Below are positions 1 through 12,521 of a DNA stretch of 64,000 bases, piece after piece. The position numbers and the translations under genes are program-made. The DNA lies in the NCBI GenBank assembly GCA_018292915.2, contig JACVVK020000015.1, positions 285,001 to 349,000 of the forward strand, in the 5' to 3' direction. The notes beneath the pieces are model-generated. The model was not told the origin of the DNA, did not search any database, and worked only from the letters and a program-made list of their open reading frames with translations. Each line of letters starts with the position of its first letter. The stretch's first letter is position 1. The DNA is from Batillaria attramentaria (Eukaryota; Mollusca; Gastropoda; Batillariidae).

Positions 1-835
1 TAGGCAATTCCACGAAGTCTGTTAAAAAACAAAACAAAAACCTCTTAAGATAGCCAAGCAGGTTTCCCTCCCCGCTACAAAGGCAGATACTGAGCTTACC
101 CTCTTACAGCAGACCAGAACTTTTACTCTGCAGGACTGAGATGATGATGATAATTAACTAAATGTTACAAGTGATCGTGAGTTCATATCTGTTAATTCCA
201 GCTTGTCAAGGTGTTACGTAAATTCCGATAAATCACTAGTGGTTTCATGTGTGGTCAGTCTTGGTTAGGAAAGCATGCGCTCTATCGGGGCAGGAAAAGC
301 TGCCTACCTCTTCTCAGTGGGTGTGCTGTTCTGCGCCGAAGAAAACAAAGATGGCGGCCTGAAGGGCTACAGGACACTAATAGCCTCCTGGGCATGTAGT
401 AAGAACTACGCTAAATATAATACAAAATGGTTGCCCCTTTTAAAATTTGTGTGCAGATTTTTTTAAAAAGCCAATCTGGGGCTTTTTGTTGGCTTTGTAG
501 ATAAGTTTCATGCCAGGTGATAGTAGACTTAGGTAAAAATGAGCCTGGCTTGTGGAGTATTCGTATTCATGCGCGGCTGGTACAAGAGCCAGCAGACGAC
601 AGAGGAATGAGGGGGTATGTGGTCGCTGCTAACATTGCCAAAAATCGGAATATTGGAATTTGTTGAAATTTACTGTACACATAAGTCTTGGGCTGCCGGA
701 TCTTGTGATTTTGTTATTTTTTTTTTTTTTTGTGAGTTTAAAAGCATTTCTAGGGTGTCATATGCAACGTTATAAGAGGAATACATAGCGTTTTTCTTGA
801 AATCCGCATCTGTGTCCTGTAGCCAAACTGGCTAC
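1..835. other. No gene recognised
   Basis: No exon or known repeat was recognised in this stretch. It has a short open frame at 275-466 without recognisable motifs and a T run near 717-732. Confidence 0.5.
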
Positions 836-1344
836 ATGTAGCCAAGGGAATGCACCCTTTTTTTGCTGCCCCAACTCCTTGCCAGCTCCAGTGGTGTTCC
901 GCCCAGGTCATGGGTGGAACCCACGGAGGACTCGGAAGCTGGGACAATTTTTATTATGCATGATGATGGAGATGAGGATGATGGTAAGATGATGCTATGG
1001 AGGTCCATGTGGTCTGGGACTGCGGGACAGGGCCGCATTCCACGCTTCCTGTCATAAATATCCCGGCATTAATCAGGCCCGGGAACTACGGCACCTGCGG
1101 TGCCGGCCGTGTAATCATCCACATGAGAAGACGTGTCATACCAAGGGAAGCATCTCCAAAGTCGCACCCGTGACGTGGGTGAAGCTCGGCTGTTTGGCAA
1201 CAGCCTCCCCATCGGGCCCATAGCACACCCACTCTGGGTAGGAGCCGACCTAGGTAGGAAAAATCCCGCTTGCCTCGGCTGGGACTCGAACCCGAGTCTG
1301 CCGGTCCATAGTCCGAAGTGCTAACCACTACACTACGGGGGCCG
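836..1344 (-). repeat. SINE family 2, long tRNA-headed copy
   Basis: The right end, read on the minus strand, is tRNA-like: an A-box-like stretch (GTAGTGTAGTGGTTAGCAC) and a B-box-like GGTTCGAGTCCC. The body of about 400 bp matches the copy at 3521-4001. It ends near a run of pyrimidines around 860. There is no intact cloverleaf with CCA context, so this is a SINE and not a tRNA gene. Confidence 0.75.
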
Positions 1345-1699
1345 GGAATACACTCTTACTCTTTTAGCTATCCTGAGGCTACAGAAACCCCCCATTGAAA
1401 CCGGCAGCGCGCTTCCCACTTTGCAACACGCAAGCTAGCAAGTGCCACAGCCGTGCAAACAACCAGAAGTGAGGCGATGGTCAATAGTCCACAGACCTAA
1501 AAAAAAAAAGACAGACCCTCTGCGGTGCTGGAAGTGTGACGCCGCCGCGCGCAATGTTGCGAGTACCTGGAAGTGCCAGACGCTATCAGCTGTTCACATA
1601 GCGCGCATAGGATTGGTCCGCTTTATCTTACGTCACATTTCTGATGACGTCTTTCTAAAGAACTTTGTATTTCGAACGAGGCGTGCTGTACATAGAGCC

Positions 1700-1890
1700 T
1701 CTGAGTTCTGGTATTCCCAGGATAGGTCTGTGGGTGTGCTTTAGGCCAGAGAGGAAGTTCACACAAATACGCTTGCCTCATTTGTGTCCCACCTCTGTGC
1801 AGAAAGTCCCAGCTTCCCTGGCAACTTGCCTCTTTTTGGGACCGCCTGCCATGCACCTTGATCTATATAAGACAAAAATCACGAAAATCA
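1700..1890 (+). repeat. Dispersed repeat D1, copy 1
   Basis: About 190 bp that reappears inverted at 40238-40420, inside a calpain B intron. Shared landmarks include TTTAGGCCAGAGAGG, CATGCACCTTGA and ATCACGAAAATCACG. No terminal repeats or coding capacity were seen, so the class is unknown. Confidence 0.6.
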
Positions 1891-1989
1891 CGATTCTTCA
1901 CTACAGACTGGCACACTTGCCAATTTGGGCCGATCGTCGGGGTTCCTCTGGGTACTCAGTCCTACAACGCCTTCTCTGCTATAGAAATG

Positions 1990-2215
1990 ATCAGTTCACA
2001 AAATTTCAAAAATGAATGCAATTCTAAAGTTCGAAAGCGTACTAGCTGAGCTGACCACTCGCACTACGTGATTGTAATGTGTTTACGTCTTGTATGTGAG
2101 AGAATGCGTTTGATTCACGCGAAAATGCGTCTTGTGTTCAGTTCTCGAAGTTGAACTAATTTGTACACTGCCTAAACAATACTACTAATACTAATACGGT
2201 TGTAATTTGTATATG
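1990..2215 (+). repeat. SINE family 3 body, degenerate
   Basis: Resembles the body at 61995-62228. It shares GAGCTGACC, ACGTGATTGTAA and GTGAGAGAATGCG, followed by an A/T-rich triplet tail. The tRNA-like head is missing, so it looks 5'-truncated. Confidence 0.5.
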
Positions 2216-2233
2216 TATGGATGATCGTTTTTA

Positions 2234-2238
<5 letters not shown>

Positions 2239-2275
<37 letters not shown>

Positions 2276-2400
2276 GGTGCGCGCTGGTTCGGCTCAATGT
2301 TTGTGGTCGTAATGATTTTTATTGTCAGTTTTGTCTGAGCAGACAGTACAATTTCCTTTTGAGGGACGAATAAAGTGATATCTTATCTTATCTTACTACT
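2239..2400 (+). repeat. (TG)n tract and a LINE-type 3' end
   Basis: A (TG)n/(GGGT)n tract is followed by a short sequence ending GAATAAAGTGATATCTTATC with repeats of TATCT. The AATAAA plus simple-repeat tail is typical of a non-LTR element 3' end. No coding part remains. Confidence 0.45.
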
Positions 2401-2771
2401 ACTACTACTACTACTACTACTTATTATTATTTTCACCAGTAGTAGTAGTATTGCCCAAACTACACGACATTGATCATTTCAGCGCTAGCATGTCTATCTC
2501 ACACTGAACTTTTTGACCTAGCTGAGGGTTGCCATGACCTGGAGATTCTATCCTGGTTCAGAGTCGAAAAACAGGATTTCTTCCCCGCCCCCTCCGCCCA
2601 CCCACAGCCTTCCCCTCTCAAGTGCTTCGCTGGTATCATCTGGCGTAGGCATAGGTAAACTAGCGTACGCATTACTGTGATGGGTCTCCCACGAAAGGGT
2701 GACACAGGGTGATTTTGGGGCAAATAGAGTTATTGTTATCAATGGAAAGTGCAGAAAAGTGCTATGTAGAT

Positions 2772-3495
2772 AGCAATAATAATAATAATAATAATCTAAT
2801 TAGTATAGGCGCTTTATCCCAAATATTTTTTATTTTTTTATTTTTTTGCTGCCCCAGCTCTTTGCCAGCTCCAGCGGTGTTCCTCTCAGGTCATGGGTGG
2901 AATCCGGCCGTGTAATCATCCACATCATAAGACGTGTCATACTAAGGGAAGCACCCCCAAAGTCGCACCCGTGACGTGGGTGAAGCTCGGCTGTGTGGTA
3001 ACAGCCTCCCCATCGGGCCCATAGACACCCGCTCTGGGTAGGAGCCGACCTAGGTAGGAAAAATCCCGCTTGCCTCGGCTGGGACTCGAACCCGGGTCTC
3101 CCGGTCCATAGTCCGAAGTGCTAACCACTACACTACGGGGGCCGGTTTTATTCCAAATATTTGGCTCATAGCGCCGCGAGCTAAACCCAACACGCACGCT
3201 CAAGTGAATCACACACATTCTCTCACACACTGGACATGAAGACATAACAATCACGTGGTGCGAAGGGCCAGCTCAGCGATTTAAGTTTCGGAAGTTTAGA
3301 ATTTATTTTTTTGTCATTTTTGCGGCCTGAACATTTCCAAAGCAGAGGGGAGGAAGCCGGAGAGAACCCCCGACGGCCGGTCCGAATGAACAGTGCCACA
3401 AACGAGAAAGAAAAATTCTTCGCCCCGAGTGGGACTCGAACCTGGCTTCTCGCATAGGTGACTAAGTCTTAACCACTAGACCACCGAGCGTCCCA
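2772..3495 (-). repeat. SINE family 3, interrupted by a nested SINE
   Basis: On the minus strand, a tRNA-like head (B-box-like GGTTCGAGTCCC at about 3430-3444) leads into a body with GTGATTGTTATGTC and ends in (ATT)n at 2775-2796. The 3' part is split by a SINE family 2 copy at 2849-3144. CCAAATATTT lies on both sides of the insert, as expected for a target duplication. Confidence 0.65.
2849..3144 (-). repeat. SINE family 2, internally deleted and nested in SINE 3
   Basis: Head and tail match the full copies at 836-1344 and 3521-4001. The centre is missing: CATGGGTGGAA runs straight into CCGGCCGTGTAATCATCC, a loss of roughly 190 bp. Confidence 0.7.
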
Positions 3496-3520
3496 TTAAT
3501 AATAATGTCCTTCTTCATAC

Positions 3521-4001
3521 CGGCCCCCGTAGTGTAGTGGTTAGCACTTCGGATCATGGACCGGGAGACCCGGGTTCGAGTCCCAGCCGAGTCAAGCGGG
3601 ATTTTTCCTACCTAGGTCGGCTCCTACCCAGAGCGGGTGTGCTATGGGCCCAATGAGGAGGCTGTTGCCACACAGCCGAGCTTTACCCACTTCACGGGTG
3701 CGACTTGGGGGTGCTTCCCTTGGTATGACACGTCTTATGATGTGGATGATTACACGGCCGGCACCGCAGGTGCCGTAGTTCCCGTGCCTGGTTAATGCCG
3801 GGATATTTATGACAGGAAGCGTGGAACGCGGCCCTGTCCCGCAGTCCCAAACCACATGGACCTCCATAGCATCATCTTACTATCATCCTCATCTCCATCA
3901 TCATGCATAATAAAAATTGTCCCAGCTTCCGAGTCCTCCGTGGGTACCACCCATGACCTGAGAGGAACACCACTGGAGCCGGCAAAGAGTTGGGGCAGAA
4001 A
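3521..4001 (+). repeat. SINE family 2, full-length plus-strand copy
   Basis: Begins with a tRNA-like head (A-box-like GTAGTGTAGTGGTTAG, B-box-like GGTTCGAGTCC). The body runs to about 4001 and ends in an A run. It is the best reference for this family in the window. Confidence 0.75.
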
Positions 4002-4405
4002 AAAAAAATGTCCTTCTTCATCTTCTTAACAGCATAAAAAAACACACAGTTACTTACGACCCACGCCATACATCCATTATTTAAATTAAATGCCTTAAAT
4101 GTGCACCATGATTGTGCTTGTCACGCAGTGCCTGTTAGGTAAAGTCTGCTGTTGTCTTGAACTTGAGCAGCGGTATTTGCGTCCGGCTTGCCACGGTCAG
4201 CCAATTCAGTAAAAAAAAAAAACACGCACACTATTGTTATGTTTTAATGACTACAGTACGTGCCAACAGATTACAATGGAAGCACCACGAAGACGCCATC
4301 CTCTTTTTGTTTCGCGTTAACGGACCTTTACCCATTTACAGCATGAAGCGCTCGTGAATATACGCTCCATTGTTTGCCGTTTGCGGATCTCATCGTTTCA
4401 TAAAG

Positions 4406-4495
4406 CAGGCGCGTAGGAAGATGCTGAGAGGAAGGGGGGCCCACCAAGTCGGGTGAGCCATACGGCCGGGGTGAAGAAGGGGGTGGGGGGGGGAG

Positions 4496-4570
<75 letters not shown>

Positions 4571-4744
4571 AGTGTTGACTGCCAAGGATTGTGTCCTGCG
4601 AAAGCAGAGCAAGGGGGCCCCACCACTGGTGGGCCCCCTCTCCTCTTATCAAAAGCAAGGGGGGCCCAAAGATATTCGGGCCCCCCTTCCAAAAATCGAA
4701 CGGGGGCCTGGGCCCCCAGGGCCCCCGTGGTTCCTACGCCCCTG
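4406..4744. mobile_element. MITE with CAGGGGCG-type ends and a 5-bp target duplication
   Basis: The left terminus CAGGCGCGTAGGAA and the inverted right terminus CAGGGGCGTAGGAA match at 13 of 14 bases. TAAAG flanks both sides (4401-4405 and 4745-4749). The interior has G-rich and C-rich blocks and a (TG)n tract at about 4496-4569. There is no transposase. Two relatives with the same start and 5-bp duplications lie at 45586-45949 and 49796-50338. Confidence 0.8.
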
Positions 4745-4984
4745 TAAAGGCTGATGCCGGTCGGATCCTTCAGCTCAGCCAATCACTATTAGCAGTGTTT
4801 ATATTCTTATACGCGATAATTATTATTCGCGGATGTAGAGGGTTTTAGATCCGCCAGGATATCAGCTAGGAGACTTGTGCACCGTCTCGCGCGGTGCAGA
4901 CACTTGGAGGCGCAATCTTTGTGATTTTTATGCTCTCAGATCGTTGGCTCCCTTGTGTAACAATAAGAGTCTATGTAATAACCC

Positions 4985-5090
4985 TCCGTCGTCTCTGTGT
5001 GTGTGTGTGTGTGGGTGGGTGCGTGGGTGGTGTTGGTGGTGGTGGTGGTGTGTGTGTGTGTGTGGAGGGGGGGGGGGTGTCTGTGTGTCC
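4985..5090 (+). repeat. GT/GGT-rich simple repeat
   Basis: Low-complexity GT, GGT and GGGT repeats ending in a G run. No coding signal. Confidence 0.8.
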
Positions 5091-5104
5091 ACATCACCGA
5101 AGTA

Positions 5105-5430
5105 AACCTTAACATCGGCATTTTCTCAGAATCTACAAAAAGCAGAGGCATCAAACGTGACATGCTGATAAACAGCCGTAAGACCTTTCAAAATATATCA
5201 TTTTGAATGACCTTGACTCAAGGTCAAGGTCAATAAAGCTGGCTGTTTAAAAAATTTTACATTGGCATTTTCTTGGCATCTACAAATACCAGATGTTTTA
5301 ATCTGTGCATGATGTTAAACATTGATAAGAACTTTACAGATATACATGTATTCAATGGCCTTCTGTCAAGGTCAAGGCCGTAAAAGCTATTTTTGTGAAA
5401 CTTTAACATTGGCATTTTCTGAGAAAGAAC
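5105..5430. repeat. Imperfect ~150-bp tandem repeat with AGGTCA half-sites
   Basis: About two and a half imperfect units, each containing (T/C)GGCATTTTCT and a block with AAGGTCAAGG. AGGTCA resembles the half-site of many nuclear receptors, but binding here is only a possibility. Confidence 0.6.
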
Positions 5431-5479
5431 AAAATTACTAGCAGAGGCGCCAAACCTGGCGTGCTAATAGATATTGCAT

Positions 5480-5520
5480 GCATGCATGTATGTATGCATG
5501 AGTCCTGTACATACATACAT

Positions 5521-5579
<59 letters not shown>

Positions 5580-5730
5580 TTACAGATATTACATCCATAC
5601 ATCCATACATACATACATAATGGAATGGGATGGGATGGGATGGGATGGAGTGTGTCTAAAACACATACCTACATGCCTTCATATATACAAACATACATAC
5701 AAACATCCATACACATATACATACATACGT
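5480..5730 (+). repeat. Tetra- and pentanucleotide repeats: (CAGA)n, (CATA)n, (GGGAT)n
   Basis: A (CAGA)n block at about 5520-5579 lies between ATGC/CATA repeats and a short GGGAT block. Confidence 0.9.
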
Positions 5731-5883
5731 ACAACGTAAATTTGTCAGAGAGCCTACCAACAGTCTAGAATTTGAATGTTTGATCGCTCGCGCAAAGCGT
5801 AAACAACACCCTGGAGTGCTCACTGTCGTAAGTTACTTCTGTAAATAACATCATGCATCCGACCACTTGTGTCGGTAAATGAA

Positions 5884-5886
<3 letters not shown>

Positions 5887-5944
<58 letters not shown>

Positions 5945-6065
5945 GAGAATTATATACTGTAAAGTGCATGTGTTATGTACTGTACCTTTTATTTCTTATG
6001 TGTTCTGCATTTGATACCTGTGTACTTTTGTATGTCGCGACTGTGTGCGTACGTAGATAGATTGT

Positions 6066-6124
<59 letters not shown>
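5887..6124 (+). repeat. Two (TG)n tracts and a (GCGT)n tract
   Basis: Pure (TG)n at about 5887-5943, then (GTGC)n grading into (TG)n at about 6066-6124. Confidence 0.9.
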
Positions 6125-6778
6125 GTTTCAAGGTTTCGACAGGACCACCACAGTATGCCGTGTAATTGTCAGCGTCTCTGTGCCGCACTTGATCGGACAT
6201 CATAACGTTAACACAAATGTGTGATATGCTACAGATATTAGATATATGTTACACAGAATCCACGCGATCCATAGTTTGCACAGCAGCTGACCGACATCTC
6301 TTGTAATGTCTGCGGTACCAATATTAGTGTGTCGTTGAAGCAGTTCATACAGTCATAATCATAACGGTATAGTGCTGAAGGGGACTGGCAGTGGAGATCT
6401 CCGGAGAATATATGGTCGAAGGGCTGCCAGAGTTGTCTAAGTAACCTACATCCCAGTCTGGTGTCCCCTGCAACACGAGAATAGAATACTTGAAGACCAG
6501 CAGCCTCTTGCCTGTTTAGTGAGCACAGAATTTAACAAAGAGGGGTTGAATCATACATGAACGGCAGGCAACGTAAACATGTTTTTGTCGGTAGTCTAGT
6601 AGGCTTATACACTCTTTTGATTTGGATGGGCACACCTTTTTCCCAGAAGGCGGAGTGGTGTGACTTTTAGAGACCCGGAGGAGGCCGGGGGGGGGGGGGG
6701 GGGTGCATTTCAAGACTTAGTGCCCACAAAAATCAAAACTCGTTTTTATAAATCTGCGCTAGGATGTGGTAGTGATAT

Positions 6779-6827
6779 GCAGAGAGAGAGAGAGAGAGAT
6801 CGCTAGTTGGTTTTTATTTCCGCCATC

Positions 6828-6869
<42 letters not shown>

Positions 6870-6968
6870 GAGACAGACAGAGACAGCGAGAGAGAGAGAC
6901 AGAGACAGAGAGAGACAAAGAGAGACACAGACAGAGACAGACAAAGAGAGACACAGACAGAGAGACAG
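6779..6968 (+). repeat. (GA)n/(CAGA)n purine tract in the calpain A 3' region
   Basis: A purine-rich microsatellite starting 18 bases after the calpain A stop codon. On the coding strand it is (CT)n/(TCTG)n. Calpain B has a shorter (CT)n at the matching place (32032-32058). Confidence 0.9.
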
Positions 6969-6985
6969 GGAAAATCATCTCCGCC

Positions 6986-9172
6986 TCACTTGATCTGAAC
7001 TTCCGCAGTGGACTTGAAGACAAGAGCGAAGTCACCCTCCATGGCTGGCGTGTCCGAGTGGACAATCAGCAAGTAATCTCCCCTTCGTAACATGTAAGTG
7101 GCGTCAAAGTCATAGTACCGTATGAACTTGTACGCGGCTCCATCTGTCGTATGGATGATCTCAGAACCGCTGTGACGCTTCTCTTTAAGTTGCTTATACG
7201 TGAAAGGGATGCTGTCTCCGCTATCCACCTGGAAACGCCAAAACCCTGATCAATGTTGCTCGGCCGTCTCTGGGATCGCATCTCAATAGCACTACCTATC
7301 AATAGCATAGTATCGTTTAAAACTACGACCTTTAGCTCTACGTATCTATAGCATTAAGCACTAAGTGTAGTTAGCACTAAGTATTGATAAACCTAAGATC
7401 TCAAATAGCGTATTGAAATCCCTATGCTGCATCAATAAGGTTTCAGTCCAATAGCGCATTGAAATCCGTATGCTAGTACACCATTGACTTTCAGCCCAAT
7501 AACGCATTGACATCCCTGTCCTTGATCAATAGGCTTTCAGCCCAGTACCATCACGCATAGTCCTATGCCGAAGTGCTTTAAGTATCAACATGCCTAAGCT
7601 AAACTGCATTACGTATCGATAGATCACACCATTTCGCATCAACAAATCATTGATTTTGACGGGCCGAGAACATGGCTAAACGTCTGGCACTGCGTTTTGC
7701 TTTGTACTGTACCAATAAATTTCATAAATTTAAAAAAAAATGTCGCTGCTTCAACAAACAAATTGAATGTATAACATTTCCGAGATTTTTCCAACGCTAC
7801 TGACTTCACCCGAGATAACAAAAACAACAACAACAACAACAAAAGCTGCTGGATTTCAAATTTCCAAAAAGGCGGCGCACAAACGCACTAAATGACCAAA
7901 ACACTGTATACCATCCGTGTGAAGGCTGTTGTAGTAATATGGTACTTACCGAGTACAGCTGAAGGCCGACTGGGAGAGGCTGTTTGCTGGTTTCTTGCAA
8001 TGCACGCACCAAGAGAGGAACCTCTGTTAAGGAGAAAGACACACTGGCAGAGTAGTGAGGTCATAAGTGTTGTTGTGACCGTGCCGTAAAGGGCGTATAG
8101 CGGTGTCGAGAGTGGGGCATATGTGTCGAAACTAGCGTGTGTAGCAGTGTCGAAAATGGGTTGAAGTGAGGTGTAGCAGTGTCGCATGTGGAGGGTAGCA
8201 GTGTAAAAAGTAGGTTGACGCATGTCGTAATTGAGGTGTAACAATGTCGCAAGTGGGGTGAAGCAGTGTCGCAAGTGGGTTGTAGCAGTGTCGTAACTGA
8301 GGTGTAACAATGTTGCAAGTGGGGAGTAGCAGCTAGTGTCGTATGTGAGGTGTAGCAATGTCGTAAGTAGCGTGTAGCAGTGTCAAAAGTAAGCTGAAGC
8401 ATGTCGTAGTTGAGGTGTAACAATGTCGCAAGTGGGGAGTAGCAGTGTCGTGAGTGAGGTGTAGCGATGTCGTAAGTGGGGCGGAGCCGTGTCGAAAATG
8501 GGTTGAAGCAGTGTCGTAAATGAGACGTAGCACTGTCGCAAGTGGGGTGTAGCAGTGTTGTAAGTGGGATGTAGCAGTGTCGTAAGTGAGGTGTAACAGT
8601 GTCGTAAGTGAGGTGTAACAGTGTCGTTAGTGGTTTGTGGCTCATGTCGGAAATGGGTCATAGCAGAAAACCCGTGTCCCTAGTAGGGTGTAACAATGTC
8701 GGTACTAGGCTGTAGCAGTGTCGTAAAGTTGTCATGGTGTAATATGAGGGTTGTAAAACTGAGCATAGAGTTTAAACTCTCAACCCTTGCCTATCGCTTC
8801 TTCGATGGTACACTGCCAGCATACTTGTCATCTTGTCTGACCGCTTACGACCCGCCAAGAACTCTCAGGTCCAGTTCAGAAAAAACTTCTCACCATACCC
8901 CGTGTGAAACTTACATTTGGAAGGAGGTCCATTCAGTACCAGGTCCCGAGAGTTTGGAATTCACTTCCTCTACATGTCCGTCAGTCTCCATCTTTCACAG
9001 TTTTTAAAAAACAAACTAAAATCCACTTCTTCCAGTCAGCCTTCTCTCCCTCTTAGTTAATTAGCTGCGAAATGGTCTTTGTTGCTTGCACAACTCTATC
9101 CATCTGTAAATACTCCCCCCCCCCCCCCCCCAGCTCATTTTATCGAGATCCCAGCTGTATGTTATGAAAGTG

Positions 9173-9232
<60 letters not shown>

Positions 9233-9619
9233 CTCTCTGTGTGTGTTTCTCTGTGTGTGTGTAATTGTAGAGCGCCCTGAGCCAGCGTCTGCTGGAATAC
9301 TGCGCTATATAAAAGCAATTTATTATTATTGCCGTGGTGTTGAAAACAACAACAACAACAAAACCGTTAATGAGTCTTTAGTGTACTTACCATTTTGTGT
9401 GATTGTGATCTTGTACTGCGGATTGATGTGATGGGACTGGTGTGAAATTTGTCCACCTGCGTTCTCCCCTGACCTCCACGTCCCAAACTCAGTTTTGCAG
9501 AATGCTGAGCCGCAGAAAAGGAAAAGAAGTATGACACATTTTCTTCAAATGTAATAATAATAATCAATAATAAATCACATTTGTATTGCAGTTTCTTCTT
9601 CTGGTTCTTCTGGACCCAG

Positions 9620-9683
<64 letters not shown>

Positions 9684-12447
9684 GTGAAGGGTAAAGCCTG
9701 CTCTGAACTGGGCACTGCGGAGCGCCACAGTGCTGTCCACAGTTGTAACACAGATGTGATTTTGGGGGTTTCCGCCGCTGTGGCGTCATCACAGCAACCT
9801 GGATTTCAAATAGCCACATCTGTGACTGTGGTTTCCACAACAGATTCTGATTGGCTGTACTACGTCACTCGGCGCGCAAACATAGCGGACAGTGCATCTT
9901 CAATCGGTTCGTCACCGAGCACAGCTGTGTTCAGTTTTGTAGTTAGTAGACAAACCGAGCGCAACGACTGTGATGTGCACATGTATGTTTCGCGCGCTGT
10001 GCCCATTTAAGAGCAGGCTTTATGGGTGTGTGGAAAGGATGGAAGCGGGAGGGAACGAGGGTGGGAGTGGATGCATGGGTTAAAAAACAAAACCCGCCAG
10101 TTTCTGGTAGCTTACAAAGTTGGTAGTCCATCCCGTCAATGTTCAGAGACGGCTGAAGTTCGTACGATACAACCCTCGCCCTCTCGTCCACTTCCCTGTA
10201 GAAAAAAATGGTTTGGTGAAAATACAACAACAACGACCCCCCCCCCCACCCCGTCCCCTTCCGCCCAAAGCAACGTCGAAGCGTGTAGTAAATCGGCACA
10301 ATACAAACCTAACATTGCTGAGAGGTAGAGGGGTAAAGACACGGATGAGGAACTCTCTCTCAATTCCTGGCTTGCTTGCACTCGGGACGACGCAGTAGTT
10401 GCCTCCCTTCAACCGGAACCGGAAGGAGCGCTGGGCGTCGGGGGTGTAACTTTTGGTCTTCGTGCCCATGTTTTCCAGCGCGAATCTGGAGTCAGCACTG
10501 CCTTGGATCTGCCACGCGTCACATAATGATACGTTTTAAATCTCTGCATATATTAACTGCCTGTTGGTAACATTCAACAGACCTACACAAGCTATTGTCC
10601 GTAGCGCATGTGGTCACGCACATTGTAATGATTACTTGCATGCTCCAAACAAACAAACAAACAAACAAACAAACAAACAAACAAACAGTTCCCTTCCAGA
10701 ATCAGAATCAGAATTGTTTATTGATAGGCCTAAGGCCCATTCAGAGTTGAGAGTGACATCCAGACATTCTTATACACATCAATACTTGTACATGAAATAT
10801 CCAGAGTGCAAAATAAAGTATATCAGCTCAGTTGAGCAACTGTTGTCTTTTTCTTAAAGCTAGAAATATATAATGCCAGGTTCTTAACTATATAGTTCCC
10901 TTCCAGGTACCCTAATACATAATCTGCCCTGCTGAAGCTGCTTTCACAGTTAAAGCACACTTAAATGTATATGTCCATCTAAATTTGGGGCTAAATGCTA
11001 TGGATTTGAAAGGCAGCAGGGCCCCCTTTTGAAGCTGAAGATAGATAATTATTTGTCTTGCCTTTTTTTTGGGAAAAGTCACTGCTCTGTGACGTATCTT
11101 TTGTTTCACAATTTATTTCTTATCGTTTTTCCCCCTTTGTTTTGTCAGTGTACGGCCCTGCATATAGTTTGTCTGCACATGCTTTCATGCAACTGTCTAA
11201 ACGTATTTAATATCTTGGAAACCGCATTGAACGTAAGTATGCGGAGATCCTGTGCTACAGAAGAGCACAGTAGTAGTAAGAAATTTGACGATATCAAGAT
11301 TTATCAAAGAAAGAATCGAGACTGAAATTTGCACAAGCCGCTTTAGCGGCGCGTGCAAATTGCAATCGTTCGAGATTCTTTGATAAATCTTGATATCGTC
11401 AACTTTCTTTATGATAACGTTTGCATTGCAGTTGAAACTCAAAAGCCTTTTCCAAACTGAAAAAAAATGTTCCACGTTAGTTCTGGCAGGGGTGGGTTGT
11501 TTCTACAACTGAAGTTACTTCCCCTGAGATGTGGCAAACGCCAAGGTCCACAACACGTTCACAGTGCCATCGAAAAGTACGGGGGGAACATGAATAACAC
11601 AGATGAATCAGTTAGTCTGTAATGCTTTGAAATGGTAGCACTGTCAGTGATGTCGTACGCTGTTTGCGCCATTTGGTACAAGGACCTAAGCGTAGTGGAT
11701 TGGATAGGCAGCTTGGCCCTTTTAGTATATCATGGTAGAATGATTGGACACGATATCACTATTTACAGATAAGTCATTAGCCAATCAGCTGTCGGGAATT
11801 ATCTGATTTTGCAGTTATTATTATTATTATTATTATTACGGCTCAGCTGAAAGACAACTAGATAGAGTTAGCTGCATTTACCTTGAACAGGTCACACCGA
11901 ATTTGGTCTGTTGAATCTCTGTTGTGTTTCTTCTTCTGGATCAGTTGAACCGCCACCGGAACATCATCATCTTCATGTGAGGGGTAAAGCAACTTTGTAT
12001 GGTTTATTTTCTTCACTAACGTATTAACACACATTGCACCTCCCCCCCCCCACACACACACACAAACACACATTCCCCCCCCCCCCCACACACACACACA
12101 GAAATACACACACAAGGTCATACCAGAGGATTTTGCTCACACACCGGTCAAATTTGTGTACACACGCATGCTCAAATATAAAGTGTGCAGGTTAAAGACC
12201 ACATTCCATATTCCATCTGGGAGTGGCCGTGGAATGTAAAACAAGCTTACCATGCATGCGTTGGGGGCTGGGGTGGGGGTGGTGGAGGGGCAGCAGGAAT
12301 TTCCATCACACCAATAAATGTGGCCAAAATAAAAAAAAGTATTACCTTCATCCGGCACGGTAAACAGATATTTGGGATTTCCCAGTTTGTTTCGGAAGCC
12401 TGCCGCCTTGGGTCCAACCCACTGCCCGTAGATGTGAACAATATAGT

Positions 12448-12521
<74 letters not shown>

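Noticed and set aside
1442..2015. Overlapping plus-strand ORFs of about 100 codons
   Set aside because: No recognised motifs; part of the region is dispersed repeat D1.
3521..3600. Possible tRNA gene
   Set aside because: A- and B-box-like sequence but imperfect stems and a shared long 3' body in several copies, so a SINE head. Same for the family 1 heads and 62385-62565.
4390..4782. Open frames on both strands with His-Thr or Cys-Val repeats
   Set aside because: Translations of a (TG)n microsatellite inside a MITE. The same applies to all similar frames across the window.
8061..8645. Long minus-strand open frame of 194 codons
   Set aside because: It lies wholly in the 22-bp minisatellite; the repeated HLRHCYT-type peptide is a by-product of the repeat.
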